Positions 26,697 to 41,799 of a stretch of 64,000 nt of DNA are shown one piece after another (the stretch's first letter is position 1; the number at the start of each line of letters is the position of its first letter). Source of the DNA: Salvelinus alpinus (Eukaryota > Chordata > Actinopteri > Salmoniformes > Salmonidae); the NCBI RefSeq assembly GCF_045679555.1, contig NC_092092.1, positions 24,542,969-24,606,968 of the forward strand, in the 5' to 3' direction. The position numbers were made by a program, and so were the translations under genes. The notes beneath the pieces are model-generated. The model did not search any database and had not been told where the DNA came from. It saw nothing but the letters and a program-made list of their open reading frames with translations.

Positions 26697-27173
26697 GATT
26701 ATGTGTTAAAGAAATACACAAATAAGATACAGCAAGGGTATAAAACCGGGGGTCCGCTTAGATATTGCAGGGGGTCCGCAATTTATATATATATACAGTA
26801 CCAGTTAAAAGTTTGGACACACCTACTTATTCCAGGGTTTTTCTTTATTTTTACTTTTTTTTAACGAAATAACACAAATGGAATCATGTTGTAACCAAAA
26901 AAGTGTTAAATAAAAATATGTTTTATATCTGAGATTCTTCAAAGTAGCCACCCTTTGCCTTGATGACAGCTTTGCACACTCTTGGCATTTTCTCAACCAG
27001 CTTCATGAGGTAGTCACCTGGAATGCATTTCAATTAACAGGTGTGCCTTGTTAAAAGTTCATTTGTGGAATTTCTTTCCTTCTTGACGCGTTTGAGACGA
27101 TCAGTTTGGTTGTGACAAGGTAGGGTTGGTATACATAAGATAGCCCTATTTGGTAAAAGACCAAGTCCGTATT

Positions 27174-27948
<775 letters not shown>

Positions 27949-27950
<2 letters not shown>

Positions 27951-28322
27951 CGGGAGAGACGAAGGTCGAAAGCCATGCGTCCTCCGAAACACAACCCAAC
28001 CAAGCCGCACTGCTTCTTAACACAGCGCGCATCCAACCCGGAAGCCAGTCGCACCAATGTGTCGGAGGAAACACCGTGCACCTGGCAACCTTGGCTAGCG
28101 TGCACTGCCCGCCACAGGAGTCGCTGGTGCGCGATGAGACAAGGGTATCCCTACCGGCCAAACCCCGCCTAACCCGGACGACGCTAGGCCAATTGTGCGT
28201 CGCCCCACGGACCTCCCGGTCGCGGCCAGCTGCGACAGAGCCTGGGCGCGAACCCAGAATCTCTGGTGGCACAGCTAGCGCTGCGATGCAGTGCCCTAGA
28301 CCACTGCGCCACCCGGGAGGCC
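27949..28322 (-). mobile_element. tRNA-derived salmonid SINE, 3'-truncated
   Basis: Read on the - strand from 28322 it starts GGCCTCCCGGGTGGCGCAGT (pol III A-box-like TGGCGCAGTGG) and has a B-box GGTTCGCGCCC (complement at 28243-28253). The body (TGGCCTAGCGTCGTCCGGGT and so on) matches a long SINE family I recall from salmonids; I do not assign the family name. It ends at 'CTCTCCCGAGC', lacking the tail and A-rich end. Confidence 0.85.
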
Positions 28323-29235
28323 TCAAAAATTGATTTTGATTTGTTTAACACTTTTTTGGTTACTACATGATTCCATATGTGTTATTTCATAGTTTTGATG
28401 TCATCAATTTTATTCTACAGTGTAGAAAATGAAAAAATAAAGAAAAGCCTTTGAATGAGTAGGTGTCTCCAAACGTTTGACTGGTACTTTATATGTATTT
28501 ATTTAAATGTTTTAATGGATATAGCTAGCAACAACAGAATAAACACATTTGGATTTTCATATCTACAGTAGCAAAGAGGAGAATAACGAAGAAGTGTTCT
28601 GGCTAAGGCTGACATATTTCCCTGGCAGGGCCCATTTCTCAAATGTCTTTTTAAAATCTGCTTCTTTCTCTTTTTTTCTCTCAAACGACTTGTCTTTCTG
28701 GCATGGAGAGCGAGTGGATAGAGTTTTGTTGCAAACCATGAGGCCCTCGCTAGAGACAGCGGAGGGCCAAAAGAGAAAACATTTGTCATCTTGCTCCCGA
28801 CGTTTCTCCGACATCCAAATGAAATAATGAAACCTTGAAATTGCACTCCACCTTGGACATCAACGCTGGGTGGTAACTTGAACTAGCAGCAGTAGAAAGG
28901 GTTAACAACGTGGGTCCCGGCTCGCTCACTGTACTTTCAGCAATTATCTTGTCTTCGAGATGCACTGAGATATCAAAGCAGACAATATCTAGGCTATCAT
29001 CCAAGACGGAGCTTTAGAATTGCCTGAGGATGCAGGAGCACAACAACACTGCTGTCATTCTTCTCCTCACAAATGAACAGTTTAATTTCACTACTGGAAC
29101 TATTGCACAATTTGGCTAATTATACGTTAGCCAGAAAGACGGCTTGCCTTAAGGATTTTGTAAACCATTAACCTACACCACAGCTGTACTGTCTGGGAAT
29201 AATGGAGGAGAGACATGTAATGGTACACACACAAA

Positions 29236-29383
<148 letters not shown>

Positions 29384-29457
29384 TAAACACGAGTATAGAT
29401 CCTTGTACACTGACTGACGGGGAGGAAATCCCCTCTTTGTAGCTCACCTGCCTTCAA

Positions 29458-29601
29458 AAAGTGCTCAGGCAGTTACGGATGACAGGCAATTCAAACAAGA
29501 TGCAAAGTAGCTTTGTATATATATATATATACACATATATATACAAAGCTACTTTGCATCTTGTTTGAATTGCCTGTCATCCATAACTGCCTGAGCACTT
29601 T
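29458..29601. repeat. near-perfect 144-bp palindrome
   Basis: The left arm from AAAGTGCTCAGGCAGTTACG runs about 60 bp to a TATATA centre and is mirrored on the right to CTGCCTGAGCACTTT. I see one mismatch in the outer 60 bp (C at 29475 against A on the other arm). The centre is a (TA)n stretch. It lies 3 bp before the end of Tc1-like element C. It could be a young inverted duplication, a MITE, or a hairpin RNA source. Confidence 0.9.
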
Positions 29602-29604
29602 ATA

Positions 29605-31154
29605 TAGTAGCAGTCAAAAGTTTGGACACACCTTCTCATTCAAGGGTTTTTCTTTATTTTTTTACAATTTTCTACATTGTACAATAATAGTGAAGACATT
29701 AAAACTATGAAATAACACACATGGAATCATGTTGTAACCAAAAAAGTGTTAAATAAAAATATATTTTATATCTGAAATTCTTCAAAGTAGCCACCCTTTG
29801 CCTTGATGACAGCTTTGCACACTCTTGGCATTTTCTCAACCAGCTTCATGAGGTAGTCACCTGGAATGCATTTCAATTAACAGGGGTGCCTTGTTAAAAG
29901 TTAATTTGTGGAATTTCTTTCCTTCTTGATGCGTTTGAGCCAATCAGTTTTGTTGTGACAAGGTAGAGGTGGTATACATAAGATAGACTTATTTGGTAAA
30001 AGACCAAGTCCATATTATGGCAAGAACAGCTCAAATAAGCAAAGAGAAACGACAATCCATCATTACTTTAAGACATGAAGGTCAGTCAATGCGGAAAATT
30101 TCTTCAAGTGCAGTCACAAAAGCCATCAAGCGCTATGATGAAACTGTCTCTCATGAAGACCCCCACAGGATTGGAAGACCCATAGTCACTTCTGCCTGCA
30201 GAGGATAAGTTCATTAGAGTTACCAGCCGCAGAAATTGCGGACCAATAATTGTTTCACAGAGTTCAAGTAACAGACACATCTCACCATCAACTGTTCAGA
30301 GAATACTGCATGAATTAGGCCATGGTCGAATTCCTGCAAAGAAACCACAACTAAAGGACACCAATAATAAGAAGAGACTTGCTTGGGCCAAGAAACACGA
30401 GCAATGTTCATTAGACCGGTGGAAATCTGTCCTTTGGTCTGATGAGTTCAAATCTGAAAATGTTGGTTCCAGCCACAGTGTCTTTGTGAGACACAGAGTG
30501 AGTGAACAGATGATCTCTGCATGTGTGGTTCCCACCGTGAAGCATGGAGGAGGGGGTGTGATGGTGTGGGGATGCTTTGCTGGTGACACGGTCAGTGATT
30601 TATTTAGAATTCAAGGCACACAACCAGAATGGCTACCACAGCATTCTGCAGCGATACGTCACCCCATCTGGTTTGTGCATAGTTGGACTATCATTTGTTT
30701 TTCAACAGGACAATGACCCAAAATACATCTCCAGGCTGTGTAAGGGCTATTTGACCAAGAAAAAGAGTGATGAAGTGCTGCATCAGTTGACCTGGCCTCC
30801 ACAATCACCTGACCTCAACCCAATTGAGATGGTTTGGGATGAGTTGGACCACAGAGTGAAGGAAAAGCAGCCAACAAGTGCTCAACATATATGGTAACTC
30901 CTTTAAGACTGTTGGAAAAGCATTCCGGGTGAAGCTGGTTGAGAGAATGCCAAGAGTGGGCAAAGCTGTCATCAAGGCAAAGGGTGGCTACTTTGAGGAA
31001 TCAAAAATCTAAAATAGATTTTGATTTGTTCAACACCTTTTTGGTTACTACATGATTCAATATGTGTTATTTCATAGTTTTGATGTCTTCACTATTATTC
31101 TACAGGGTAGAACCCTTGAATCAGTAGGTGTGTCCAAACCTTTGACTGGAACTG
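29605..31154 (+). mobile_element. Tc1-like transposon C, full-length, inactive
   Basis: Left end AGTAGCAGTCAAAAGTTTGG after TA (29603-29604); right end 'AACCTTTGACTGGAACTG'. The right flank is TT rather than TA. Length 1550 bp, same family as element B. Confidence 0.92.
30017..31012 (+). pseudogene. Tc1-like transposase relic (element C)
   Basis: ATG 30017 opens with MARTAQISKEKRQSIITLRH. A deletion in the first helix-turn-helix (between 'ATGCGGAAAATTTC' and 'TTCAAGTGCAG', near 30090-30105) and further indels break the frame. Near 30440 the first Asp block (GGTCTGATGAGTTC) is visible. From 30577 the frame encodes FQQDNDPKYISRL and [17 protein letters not shown], so all three acidic residues survive but in different frames. 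The relic ends at TAA 31010-31012. Confidence 0.92.
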
Positions 31155-31256
31155 TTCATATGTGTACTGTATATGTGTGTGTGTGTGTCTCTAGGGGATG
31201 ATGGTGGTGACATGTATGTTCTTCTATAGTCCGTTTCATCTTTTGTTCATCCTAGC

Positions 31257-31530
31257 TGTATCTAGATCAGAGAGTCATATCTGTATCTAGATCAGAGAGT
31301 CATATCTGTATCTAGATCAGAGAGTCATATCTGTATCTAGATCAGAGAGTCATATCTGTATCTAGATCAGTGAGTCATATCTGTATCTAGATCAGTGAGT
31401 CATATCTGTATCTAGATCAGTGAGTCATATCTGTATCTAGATCAGTGAGTCATATCTGTATCTAGATCAGAGAGTCATATCTGTATCTAGATCAGTGAGT
31501 CATATCTGTATCTAGATCAGAGAGTTATAT
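31257..31530. repeat. 25-bp minisatellite, 11 copies
   Basis: TCTAGATCAG occurs every 25 bp from 31261 to 31511. Each unit is TCTAGATCAG(A/T)GAGTCATAT plus CTGTA. The A/T variant order is A A A A T T T T A T A, so two subtypes alternate in blocks. Confidence 0.97.
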
Positions 31531-31804
31531 GTTCTTTGGAGCATGTCAAATACCTTTAAATCAAAATGTGTGTGACTACTGCTTCTGGTGCGGCACGCAA
31601 ACACACATCTGAATGAACTGTATCTGAACGACACCATGATACTGATGAGGACTGAGTCTACAAAGTGACTGGTGTGATGGCGATGCTGGAGTTTGTGGCT
31701 GCCTCAGGGGTCACCAGCGGTCTGCTAACACCTTTAACAAACACCCACAGCAAACACAACATAACACACTGATCACAGACGATTACCAGCACTAAGCAAA
31801 CTCG

Positions 31805-32036
31805 GGGTTGGTCTCCTGAGTGGCCGCAGCGGTCTAAGGCACTGCATCTCAGTGCAAGAGACATCACTACAGTCCCTGGTTCGAATCCAGGCTGTATCAC
31901 ATCTGGCCATGATTGGGAGTCCATTAGGGCGGCGCACAATTGGCCCAGCGTCTTCCGGGGTAACCCGTCATTGTAAATTAGAATTTGTTCTTAAACTGAT
32001 TTGCCTACATAAATAAAAGTTCAACTAAATAAATAT
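31805..32036 (+). mobile_element. HpaI-type SINE
   Basis: Starts GGTTGGTCTCCTGAGTGGCC, has an A-box-like tRNA segment and a perfect B-box GGTTCGAATCC at 31878-31888, then the tRNA-unrelated body (GGCGGCGCACAATTGGCCCA) and the typical 3' end with AAATAAA repeats. The body has a short deletion around 'TTCCGGGGTAACCC'. HpaI SINEs are restricted to salmonids, which supports the organism assignment. Confidence 0.88.
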
Positions 32037-32317
32037 ATAATACAGACCCAGCACTCGATTACAGCTAGTGTTTGTGTGTGTGTACCTGCAGTAGAACCCT
32101 GTGTGCCCAGAGTAGATTTACTTGTTGGCATGGCTCACTCCCGAAGTGTATACCTTATGTTGTATCTCGTCAATCCAAGTGTTGAGGTGTCGCGTTGTCA
32201 TTCTAAAAGGAATTGTGAAATACAATGGCCCTTTTGGCATAGCTAGTCTTCATTCCTCCCTCGTTAGTGGAAAGTACTACTGAAAATGGCAGCAGCTCAG
32301 GGTAGGGACTAGGGTTG

Positions 32318-32459
32318 CATCCCAAGTGGCATCCTATTCCCTATGTAGTTCACTACTTTTGACCAGGGTCTATAATATTCCCAATTCCCTATTTGACTAG
32401 AGCCCTATGGGCCCTGGTCAAAAGAAGTGCCCTACATAGGGAATAGAATGCCATTTGGT
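32318..32459. mobile_element. palindromic salmonid MITE
   Basis: Opens ATCCCAAGTGGCATCCTATT and closes GAATGCCATTTGG, with both inner arms (CACTACTTTTGACCAGGG and its complement) present and a short insertion in the centre. Confidence 0.82.
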
Positions 32460-32918
32460 ACATAACCTCGGTGGGCAGAATGTGTAAAGCATGAGAGGAG
32501 GAAGTGAAGTTAGCACTTTCTACTCCCCACCCCCCCACCCCCCGCCACCCTGTTCCCCCACCATCTTAACTGTTTTATTTATACCACATGGAGAGCTGCC
32601 TCTCCTTGCACCATGGTCTTGTTATTAACACTCAGTAATTCTGCTCAGCCTGCATGGCCACAGGCATGTACCTCGATGCGGGCCCTCCGAGCAGAAATAT
32701 GTCACATTCTCACTGTTATTTGTCCTTTCAGAGGTACTGAATAGCAACAAATAAACCCAAAACAGACCGTGTAGCAAATGGTGAGTTATAGAATTGAGTG
32801 ATTTGTGTGTGTCATGCTGCGGGGATGGTAACCCATCACAAAGGAACCACTGTGGTTGTGAGAGAGGTTTCTGGAGCACTCTAACCTCATTTAAGTGTTT
32901 TCAGTTCAAAAACAGAGA

Positions 32919-33016
32919 TTCCAAATGGCACCCTATTCCCTTTATAGTGCACTGCTTCTGAGCAGTCCATGATCAAAAGAGGTGCATTATAAAGGGAATA
33001 GGGTGCCATTTGGAAC
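32919..33016. mobile_element. palindromic salmonid MITE
   Basis: Opens TTCCAAATGGCACCCTATTC and closes GGGTGCCATTTGGAA; 98 bp with arms matching almost throughout. Confidence 0.82.
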
Positions 33017-34096
33017 GCACACAAGTATCTGAAGCTGGCGGTTACAGTAGCACAGTGTTGGCGTGTCTTTTTGACACTTTGCCTGACATACAATCCCTAA
33101 CTCTGTATGGGTCGTTTAGTTTCTGTTTATTTACTCTTCTCTGCTGGTGTCCGATGTTCCCTCCAAGAACCAAGCTGGTCCTTAGCCTAAACTAAAACCA
33201 TGGAGTTGGACCAAACCAAACCGCAGGGCCCGGGCCAAACTCACACAGACACTAGCAGTAAAACATTTTTTATAAGATTGCAACTTTGTTGACATATTTC
33301 TCCCAGTGAGTTCAGTGATGTATGGGGCCATTTAGGTTAACTGTTTGTTAACGTTGAAGCCCAAATGATATTATTTAAAGAGGATGCTCTGAGAGTCTGA
33401 CTCCTGAAAGACGATAGAGGGTTGAGAGAGGCTGGGCTCAGCCAGCCAGGTCAGTGTGTCTGGGACGATTCGCCTATCTACATTATTCATCTCCCTCTTC
33501 AGTAGACAGCTCAGACGGTCTCTTCCAGGGGCTTCCACCCTCCAACAGTGTATGTGTGTGTGTATGTGTGTATCCAACCCGACATCTTCCAGGGATCCAG
33601 TGGCACCATTTATTCAGTGAGGTCTATTAATGTGTAACTCCAGGCCTGGATGGAAAGCACCCTGACAATCTGAAGAGGGGCTTCTTCTCTAAGCTTAATG
33701 GTCCTTTAGTATCAAATAGAATTCATCACACAGTCAGCATGAGTTATTTACTAACAAAGTCCCAAATAGAGACAACACACACACACACACGCACACAATC
33801 AAGAGAATGCACACATGCACATTCACTCCTTGCCCTTAGGTTAAGAGGAGATCCCTGGATCTTTTCATACAGGAAATGAGCTGTCAGGAAACTCTAAGTG
33901 GCCACATACCAGAACCTACCATCCACCTCTCTCCCCTACTCTACTCTCCTCTCACTCTCTCAGTATGGATCTAGTGCCTATTTTGAATTTATAGCCAAAG
34001 CCTTGCTCTGCGGTTAAATACTCTGGGCTCAGTGGGGTATATTTCATAACGTCTGGCTTCTGTGTGTGTGTCTCAACACTGCTTTGGGAATATGTA

Positions 34097-35701
<1,605 letters not shown>

Positions 35702-36645
35702 TATGTAGTGGGCCAGGAGTGCTGTGCATGCCCGCCTGTCTGCTCAGTCTGTGGCATCCACAGTGTGGGTGTGTTTATATTTCAATCCCATTTCATAGAC
35801 TAGCTTCTCCTGCTGGACAATTACAAACAGACTGTAGTACATTACTTTCAGAACCCTATAGAGGCTTCATTATGTGCTTATTTACCAGTCAGAGATTCAC
35901 AAGCTGTTGAATTTGTTCAAATTATACTTTAAAAAACCTGTGGAATCAAAGACACTTTCCGTTGCTGAATGGATCCTTCATCATCCATGCTTTGATAAAT
36001 GGTGTTTATGAAAACAACCAGTCTAACTATGCAGAAGGAGTATCTCGCATGCATTCAGAACAGAGAGAGGGGCTCCAATAGAGTACTCAATTGACCACTT
36101 TGAGCCCAGACTTAATTGCTAGTCAGCCAGTTGTCTAGAACAGGGGTTAAACCTCCAAACTTTGTGGCCAGTCAAGGAACAAGTGGGCCTCAAGATGTCT
36201 ATCTTACACCGCAGAAGAGTCTTTGTTTTTTTCGCCGACGACTTTGTAGCCACATCTCTCTACTCCTGTTCATCTGAAGACCTTGGGTGAGAGGTTGGAA
36301 GAAACGAAAGAGAGTCTTTCAGTGCTTCTTTCCTTCATTTCCTCCATCTCTCCCTGTCTCCTCCTGTGAAGTGTCACTTAGCTTCTCTCAGATCTCCAGG
36401 CTGGTCTCTGAGGGGTTTGGGGACTGCTCCTGATCAATAGCCTATAGAGTATTTTGAGAGGAGGTAAGTGTTTGTAGTGGCTATCCAGGAAGTCTTTAAT
36501 AAGTTCAGAAAGCATTACGAAGAAGTATTACCAAGTGGGACGACTCAGTGCTCTAAATGGGCAGAAGTTTTTCACCTGACAAGCTACAACAGTAGAATTC
36601 TGAGAATAATTATAATTATTTGATTATATACGTATATATAATTAT

Positions 36646-36811
36646 TTTTTTAAATGTATTTTATTTTATTTTACTTAACTAGGCAAGTCAGTTAAGAACA
36701 AATTCTTATTTACAATGACGGCCTACCCCGACCAAACCCGGACGACACTGGGCCAATTGTGTACCACCTTATGGGACTCCCAATCACGGCCGGATGTGAT
36801 ACAGCCTGGAC
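36646..36811 (-). mobile_element. HpaI-type SINE, 5'-truncated
   Basis: The complement matches the 3' two-thirds of the SINE at 31805: the segment from 'GTCCAGGCTGTATCACATCC' through the GGCCCAGTGTCGTCCGGG region to AAATAAAATAAAATA. The tRNA head with the A box is missing, as expected for incomplete reverse transcription. Confidence 0.85.
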
Positions 36812-37386
36812 AGGTGACTCAGCGTTGGTGAGCCATCTTGAGGTGAATCACATGGAGAGGAGACTGTCTTTGGTTTTAGCTATCCCCTAGCTTTAGTACT
36901 CAAAGTCTGGAAATGATTGGGCGATTAGCTTGATTTGTTTTGACTTCGGGTTAATTTGAACAGCTCTACAGCTACTTAGAGCCTAAGCTGTTTGTGTGTG
37001 TCTTGTGTTGGTGTTATCTCTATGGGGAGTAGGTCTAATCAACAACTTAAGGTGTGCATCAGTCTCTCCTGTCCCTAGTGGACGAGAACTATCTCTCTTG
37101 ATTTGCCTTCACACAAATGATCCTACAAGGGATAGACACCTTGAGTAACAAAGACTTTACATGCAGTGACATACAACCAATGCCACCTGTATCATATAGA
37201 CACCAAATAGGAAACACCATAACAAGGCAACTTTTCTCTCTTCTGTCTTTGAACAAACCGGTGGTCATTTTGTTACGGCTGTTACAGATGCACTCGTTCA
37301 ATGGAAACAGAGGCAGCCTCTTATCGTCCAATCAAATGTGACAGAAGATAGAGAGACAGAAATAACCCCTGTCTTGTCTGCGTTTA

Positions 37387-37388
<2 letters not shown>

Positions 37389-37457
<69 letters not shown>
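37389..37457. repeat. (TG)n microsatellite
   Basis: About 34 perfect TG units. Confidence 0.98.
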
Positions 37458-37459
<2 letters not shown>

Positions 37460-37610
37460 TTACTGTATCTATGATGGGATGTGGGCCGTTAAACGCAGGC
37501 CACAGGGCCACTCCAGTCCCCCGTTTGAAGTTGGCATGCAAAGAGGGCTTCTGCTTTGTGTCTTATCGCTGTTTTTGGCGTCCCTTTCAACTTGGAAAGA
37601 AAACCCTTCG

Positions 37611-37800
37611 ACAGAGGAGAGAGAGAGAGAGAAAGGGGAGCGATAGAGAGAGGGGAGAAAAAGAGAGGGGGAGAGAGAAAGGGGAGAGATAGAGAGAGGG
37701 GAGAAAAAGAGAGGGGGAGAGAGAGAGGGGGAGAGAGAGAGGGGAGAGATAGAGAGGGGGGAGAAAAAGAGAGGGGGAGAGAGAAAGAAAGAGAGAAAGA
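37611..37800. repeat. GA-rich purine tract
   Basis: A 190-bp tract of GAGAGA/GGGGAGAG/AAAAGAGAG blocks with an irregular ~50-bp higher-order repeat. Charged open frames across it on the + strand are a composition effect. Confidence 0.92.
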
Positions 37801-38009
37801 AGTAGAACCAACAGCTGAAACACTTAGTAAAGTCCTGCTTTTAAACATCCTCAGTTCTAGAAAAGAAAACCCATACAAACCTGCCGTTTTGTTGTGTGTT
37901 CCGATGTGAAGAGCAAGGGCAGTTCACCCTAATGGTAAATGTCTGTCATGCAATTTTAAGATATCTAATATTTTTGGAATATTGTAATGTACTCTCAAAC
38001 TTTTGCATA

Positions 38010-38185
38010 TTTCAGCCAGTAGTTTTGAAAGTGGTGCTCACGAGCCAAAAGTGGTCCCTGTTTTTTGTGTACTATGTCATCAAATTGGGTACTACGTCAT
38101 TCATTTCGTATGATATGTTTATTGTTATTTGTATGGTATGTGACGAATCAAATTCGTACTGTATGTTACGAATGGGTTGTGCTTA
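38010..38185. repeat. interspersed repeat with TACGAATT-type motifs
   Basis: Repeated TTCGTATGATATGTTTATTG, TACGTCATTC and GTATGTTACGAAT motifs resemble a dispersed salmonid repeat I recall; class unknown. Confidence 0.4.
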
Positions 38186-39357
38186 AGATCCTGGAGTGCA
38201 TCTTTAAGTCGTTATGTATTGTAAGGAACCAACAACGTAGATGGATGTTGGTTGCTTAGAGTGAAGACATTTGTCCCATGTGTCATTGAGCAGAGAGAAG
38301 CGGAGGCAGTGGAAGGCCCCTAGAGCTTGTGGAACCTCTGGAGTCTTTAGGGGGGCAGCTGAGTGTTCCAGGGGACAATCTCTAGGCACACGTTCCACTC
38401 TAGAGCTCTCCAAAAGCTCCTCTCACTCAAAGCTGAGAGTGATCGAGAAGTGCTTCCAATCAGTCCTCAATAGGCACCCAGCCCCCCACCTCACCCCTCC
38501 ACCCTTACCCCAGTCCTTACCCCCGCCCCGATGGCCCGGCCACTGCCTCGTTCACCCCGCCGCCAAAGGACAATGCACTCGATTTGAAAGGAAAGCAGGG
38601 AAAAAGAGGGTCTCGTTGTCACAGAATTGCCTGTTTGCTGACAGAACCTTTAAAAGCACTACCTCATAAATCAAAACAGAGCATAATAGGCATTGTTCCT
38701 CCCAAGACCTACTCTTCCCACTGAACTGAGCCCCCTCCTCCTCTTCTCTTTTATTCTACTCCCCCCTTTTCTGCTTCTTTGGCACTCTTCTCAGAGAGAA
38801 GTGGGTAAAGTCAGAGGGGGAGGTTTTTATTGAAGGCCTTCTCTTCTTCTCTTGTGGTGGATTTGGCAGGTCTGTTTAGAGGGTCTCGTCTTCCCCGCTC
38901 CCTCTCTCTGTCCAGCTCTACCCTCCTTTTACCCTCTCCCTCCCTCCATCCCAACCCCCTACACTTGATTCACAAGAGGGATTCCCTGAGCTAGGATCAC
39001 CATAATCTATCAGCATGCACATTCTACCTCGATCTCCCTCCCTATCCCTCCCTATCGCCAGGCCCCATTGTCACTTAGAAATCGGATTAGAACGAGAGCT
39101 GTGTGCTGGTTCTGTGTTGGTTTGCTTCTAGGCACTTTATGCAGCATGTTAGCACTACATAATACAAAAAGGTTGCCTGCAGTATCACCATTATTTCTAG
39201 AGAGAATTAGTGACTAATGCTTTGTATTTTAAGGCTGACATGTTTGGTTTATATTCCTTGAAGACATTCGAGAAGCCTGTATAAACACTTTAAGTGGGAT
39301 CAACGCTCTTGAAGAAACAGTAGTATGTGTGTGAGCAAAGAAAGGAGTGCAATCCAA

Positions 39358-39615
39358 ACACACACACACAGGCACACACACACACACAAGATTGCACACA
39401 CACAAGCACACACAAACGCGAGCAAACACACGCAAGCACACGTGCATACACACACAGTCACGTACGCGCACATGCATGCCTGCGTGTGTTAGCATGCATG
39501 CGTGTGTTTGTGTGCAAATGTTTGTGCATGTGTGTGTGTGCATGTGTTTGCTTGCACTGCTTTCTTCATGCATGCGTGCCTCTGTGTGTATGCGTGTGTG
39601 CTTCCGTGTGTGTGT
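39358..39615. repeat. CA-rich to TG-rich inverted simple-sequence block
   Basis: About 110 bp of imperfect CA repeats (CACACACACAGGCACACACA and so on) switch near 39475 to about 130 bp of imperfect TG repeats. The two halves are roughly complementary, so the block could form a hairpin or Z-DNA. Confidence 0.85.
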
Positions 39616-39951
39616 GTATAATCAGTCTGTTTGGCTTACACTCCTTTCTTCTCTATCTAATAATGGTTTTGCTTAAGGAGAGATCTGTCATGCTCTCGCA
39701 GAGAGATTCAGTGCATCCCCCTGTTTTGATTTCAATAGGCAGTTAATGAGCTTTTGGAAACAGCCTTGGTTCTCTTTCCCCTGCTCCCTTCTCCTCTTCT
39801 GTGTCAGCAATCAAGCTGATATGATCCTAATTAGATCACTGGCTGGCTCTTGAAAGACTCTGTTGATACTACACATACATATCTGTCAAGAAATGTCCAT
39901 GAACCATTTCATTAGTTACCTCACATCACCCTGGGCTTTCTCTCCTTCATT

Positions 39952-40064
<113 letters not shown>

Positions 40065-40527
40065 ACTCTTTCTGTTTCTCTCTCTATTTCACTCTCTCTC
40101 TGTCTGTATTTCTCTCTCTCCCTCCCTCCCTCTCCCAGAACGTGATTTTTTACTCACAATTTCCACTATAAAACGTGACCACTAGTGCATTAAAGGAGAG
40201 CCAGCCAGTAGTACATGTCAATGAATTAACCATGAGGTGCAGTAGTTTTACATGAACTAGATTCTAGAGCAGAACTGAGGAGGACATAGAACTGAAGGAA
40301 CTGTAGGACAAAGAATGGTAAGCTTAGGTCTATATGGCAGCCCCAATGCCTCTTACAGCAGACATGGTGTGTAAACACTCACGGTGGGATTACACAGTGC
40401 AGGGACAGGGTCTTTTACAATGGCTGTGTAACTCTGGCCCTGCACAACAACACAGCCTGCTACATAGGGGACAATAGGCTAACGGGAACCCTTATCTCTG
40501 TGTGCACCCTGATAGCCTGCCTGCCTG

Positions 40528-40530
<3 letters not shown>

Positions 40531-40614
<84 letters not shown>

Positions 40615-40645
40615 TCTCTTTCTCTTTCTCTTTCTCTTTCTCTCT
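40531..40645. repeat. (CT)n followed by (CTTTCT)n
   Basis: About 38 CT units followed by six CTTTCT hexamers and a CT tail. Confidence 0.97.
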
Positions 40646-41799
40646 CGCTCTTACTATCTTCCTCCTCCTTGCTTTCTCACTAACTGCTTGCACTGGAGTT
40701 CAAGCAAGATAGTATCAGTATTCTAGCGTGTATTTATACATATGTGTCCTGCAGGGTTGTACAGTATGTATCAAGACTGTGTGTGCATGTGTGTGTTAAG
40801 GAGCGTGCCTAAGCACATATGAGTGTAAGTTCCTGTAATCTCCGGTTTATAATAGCACCCCTCACCTCCAGCTAGCGAGTATCAGAACCAGAATCACATG
40901 AAGACATCAGAGACGTACGGGGTTTCCTGCCAGAGGCTCCAGGGGCTCTCCGCCAGGGAGGGAAAGGGGATCCGTGTCCCGGTGTCCGTCAAAGCCCCTC
41001 TTATTGCCTCGCCATAATCCACTCTCTATGATTGTCCACCATTTCTGAAACCCGAAACCATCTTGGCAGCGGAGAACATGTTCACTTTTCATTCAAATGC
41101 CTCTTGATCATAGGTTCTGTATGTAACTTATACGTTTCACTCCCGCTACCACAGCCGTACTGGCTGGCCCTGGTCCTGTTAGAAACATTGGGTAAAGTGA
41201 AACATGTTGAGTCTCCTTTCAGACAGCTCGAGGGCTTATTGTTGAAGCACTCCGCCATGGGCACGCCACAGAGAGCTGTAGCTAAATCAGTGAAAGGCAA
41301 ATTAGGCTGTGCTTTGCTGCCTAAGCGGTTAATGGTGTAAAGAGGCAGGGTGGATTAAGATTTAAGCCCAGCCTCACTGGACCATTAGGGTGGTTGGCAG
41401 AGCCAGACAGACAGACAGGAGGGATGAGACAGTGCACTTCTCTGTGTGTTGTTGATCAGATTGTGAAATAGCCCAGGTTTAATAGAAAAAATGGTTCTTC
41501 ATAGAATTTGATTGTAAATTCTACACTACACAGAATTTTCTTGTAGGTGGATATTTACTGAGGAATATAGGTGTATGACTACAAGCGATGTGAGGGCCTC
41601 TAGCTTGTGTGTATGTTTTTAGTGAGTGGTGTTTATGTTGGAAGGCTGCCTATAGTAATAGGTTGGGAGCCCTGTAATAAGGCCAAGCGGCCTACACTAA
41701 CTGACTGACTGACTCATTGATTGTAGAACACAATGCTCTCCATCTGGTTGATTACATTATGCAAGATATATTACATTATGCAAGATTCTCCTCCTAACC

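Noticed and set aside
31805..31900. tRNA gene
   Set aside because: A and B boxes are present but the sequence is the tRNA-derived head of an HpaI-type SINE and does not close a proper cloverleaf with a 3' acceptor arm.
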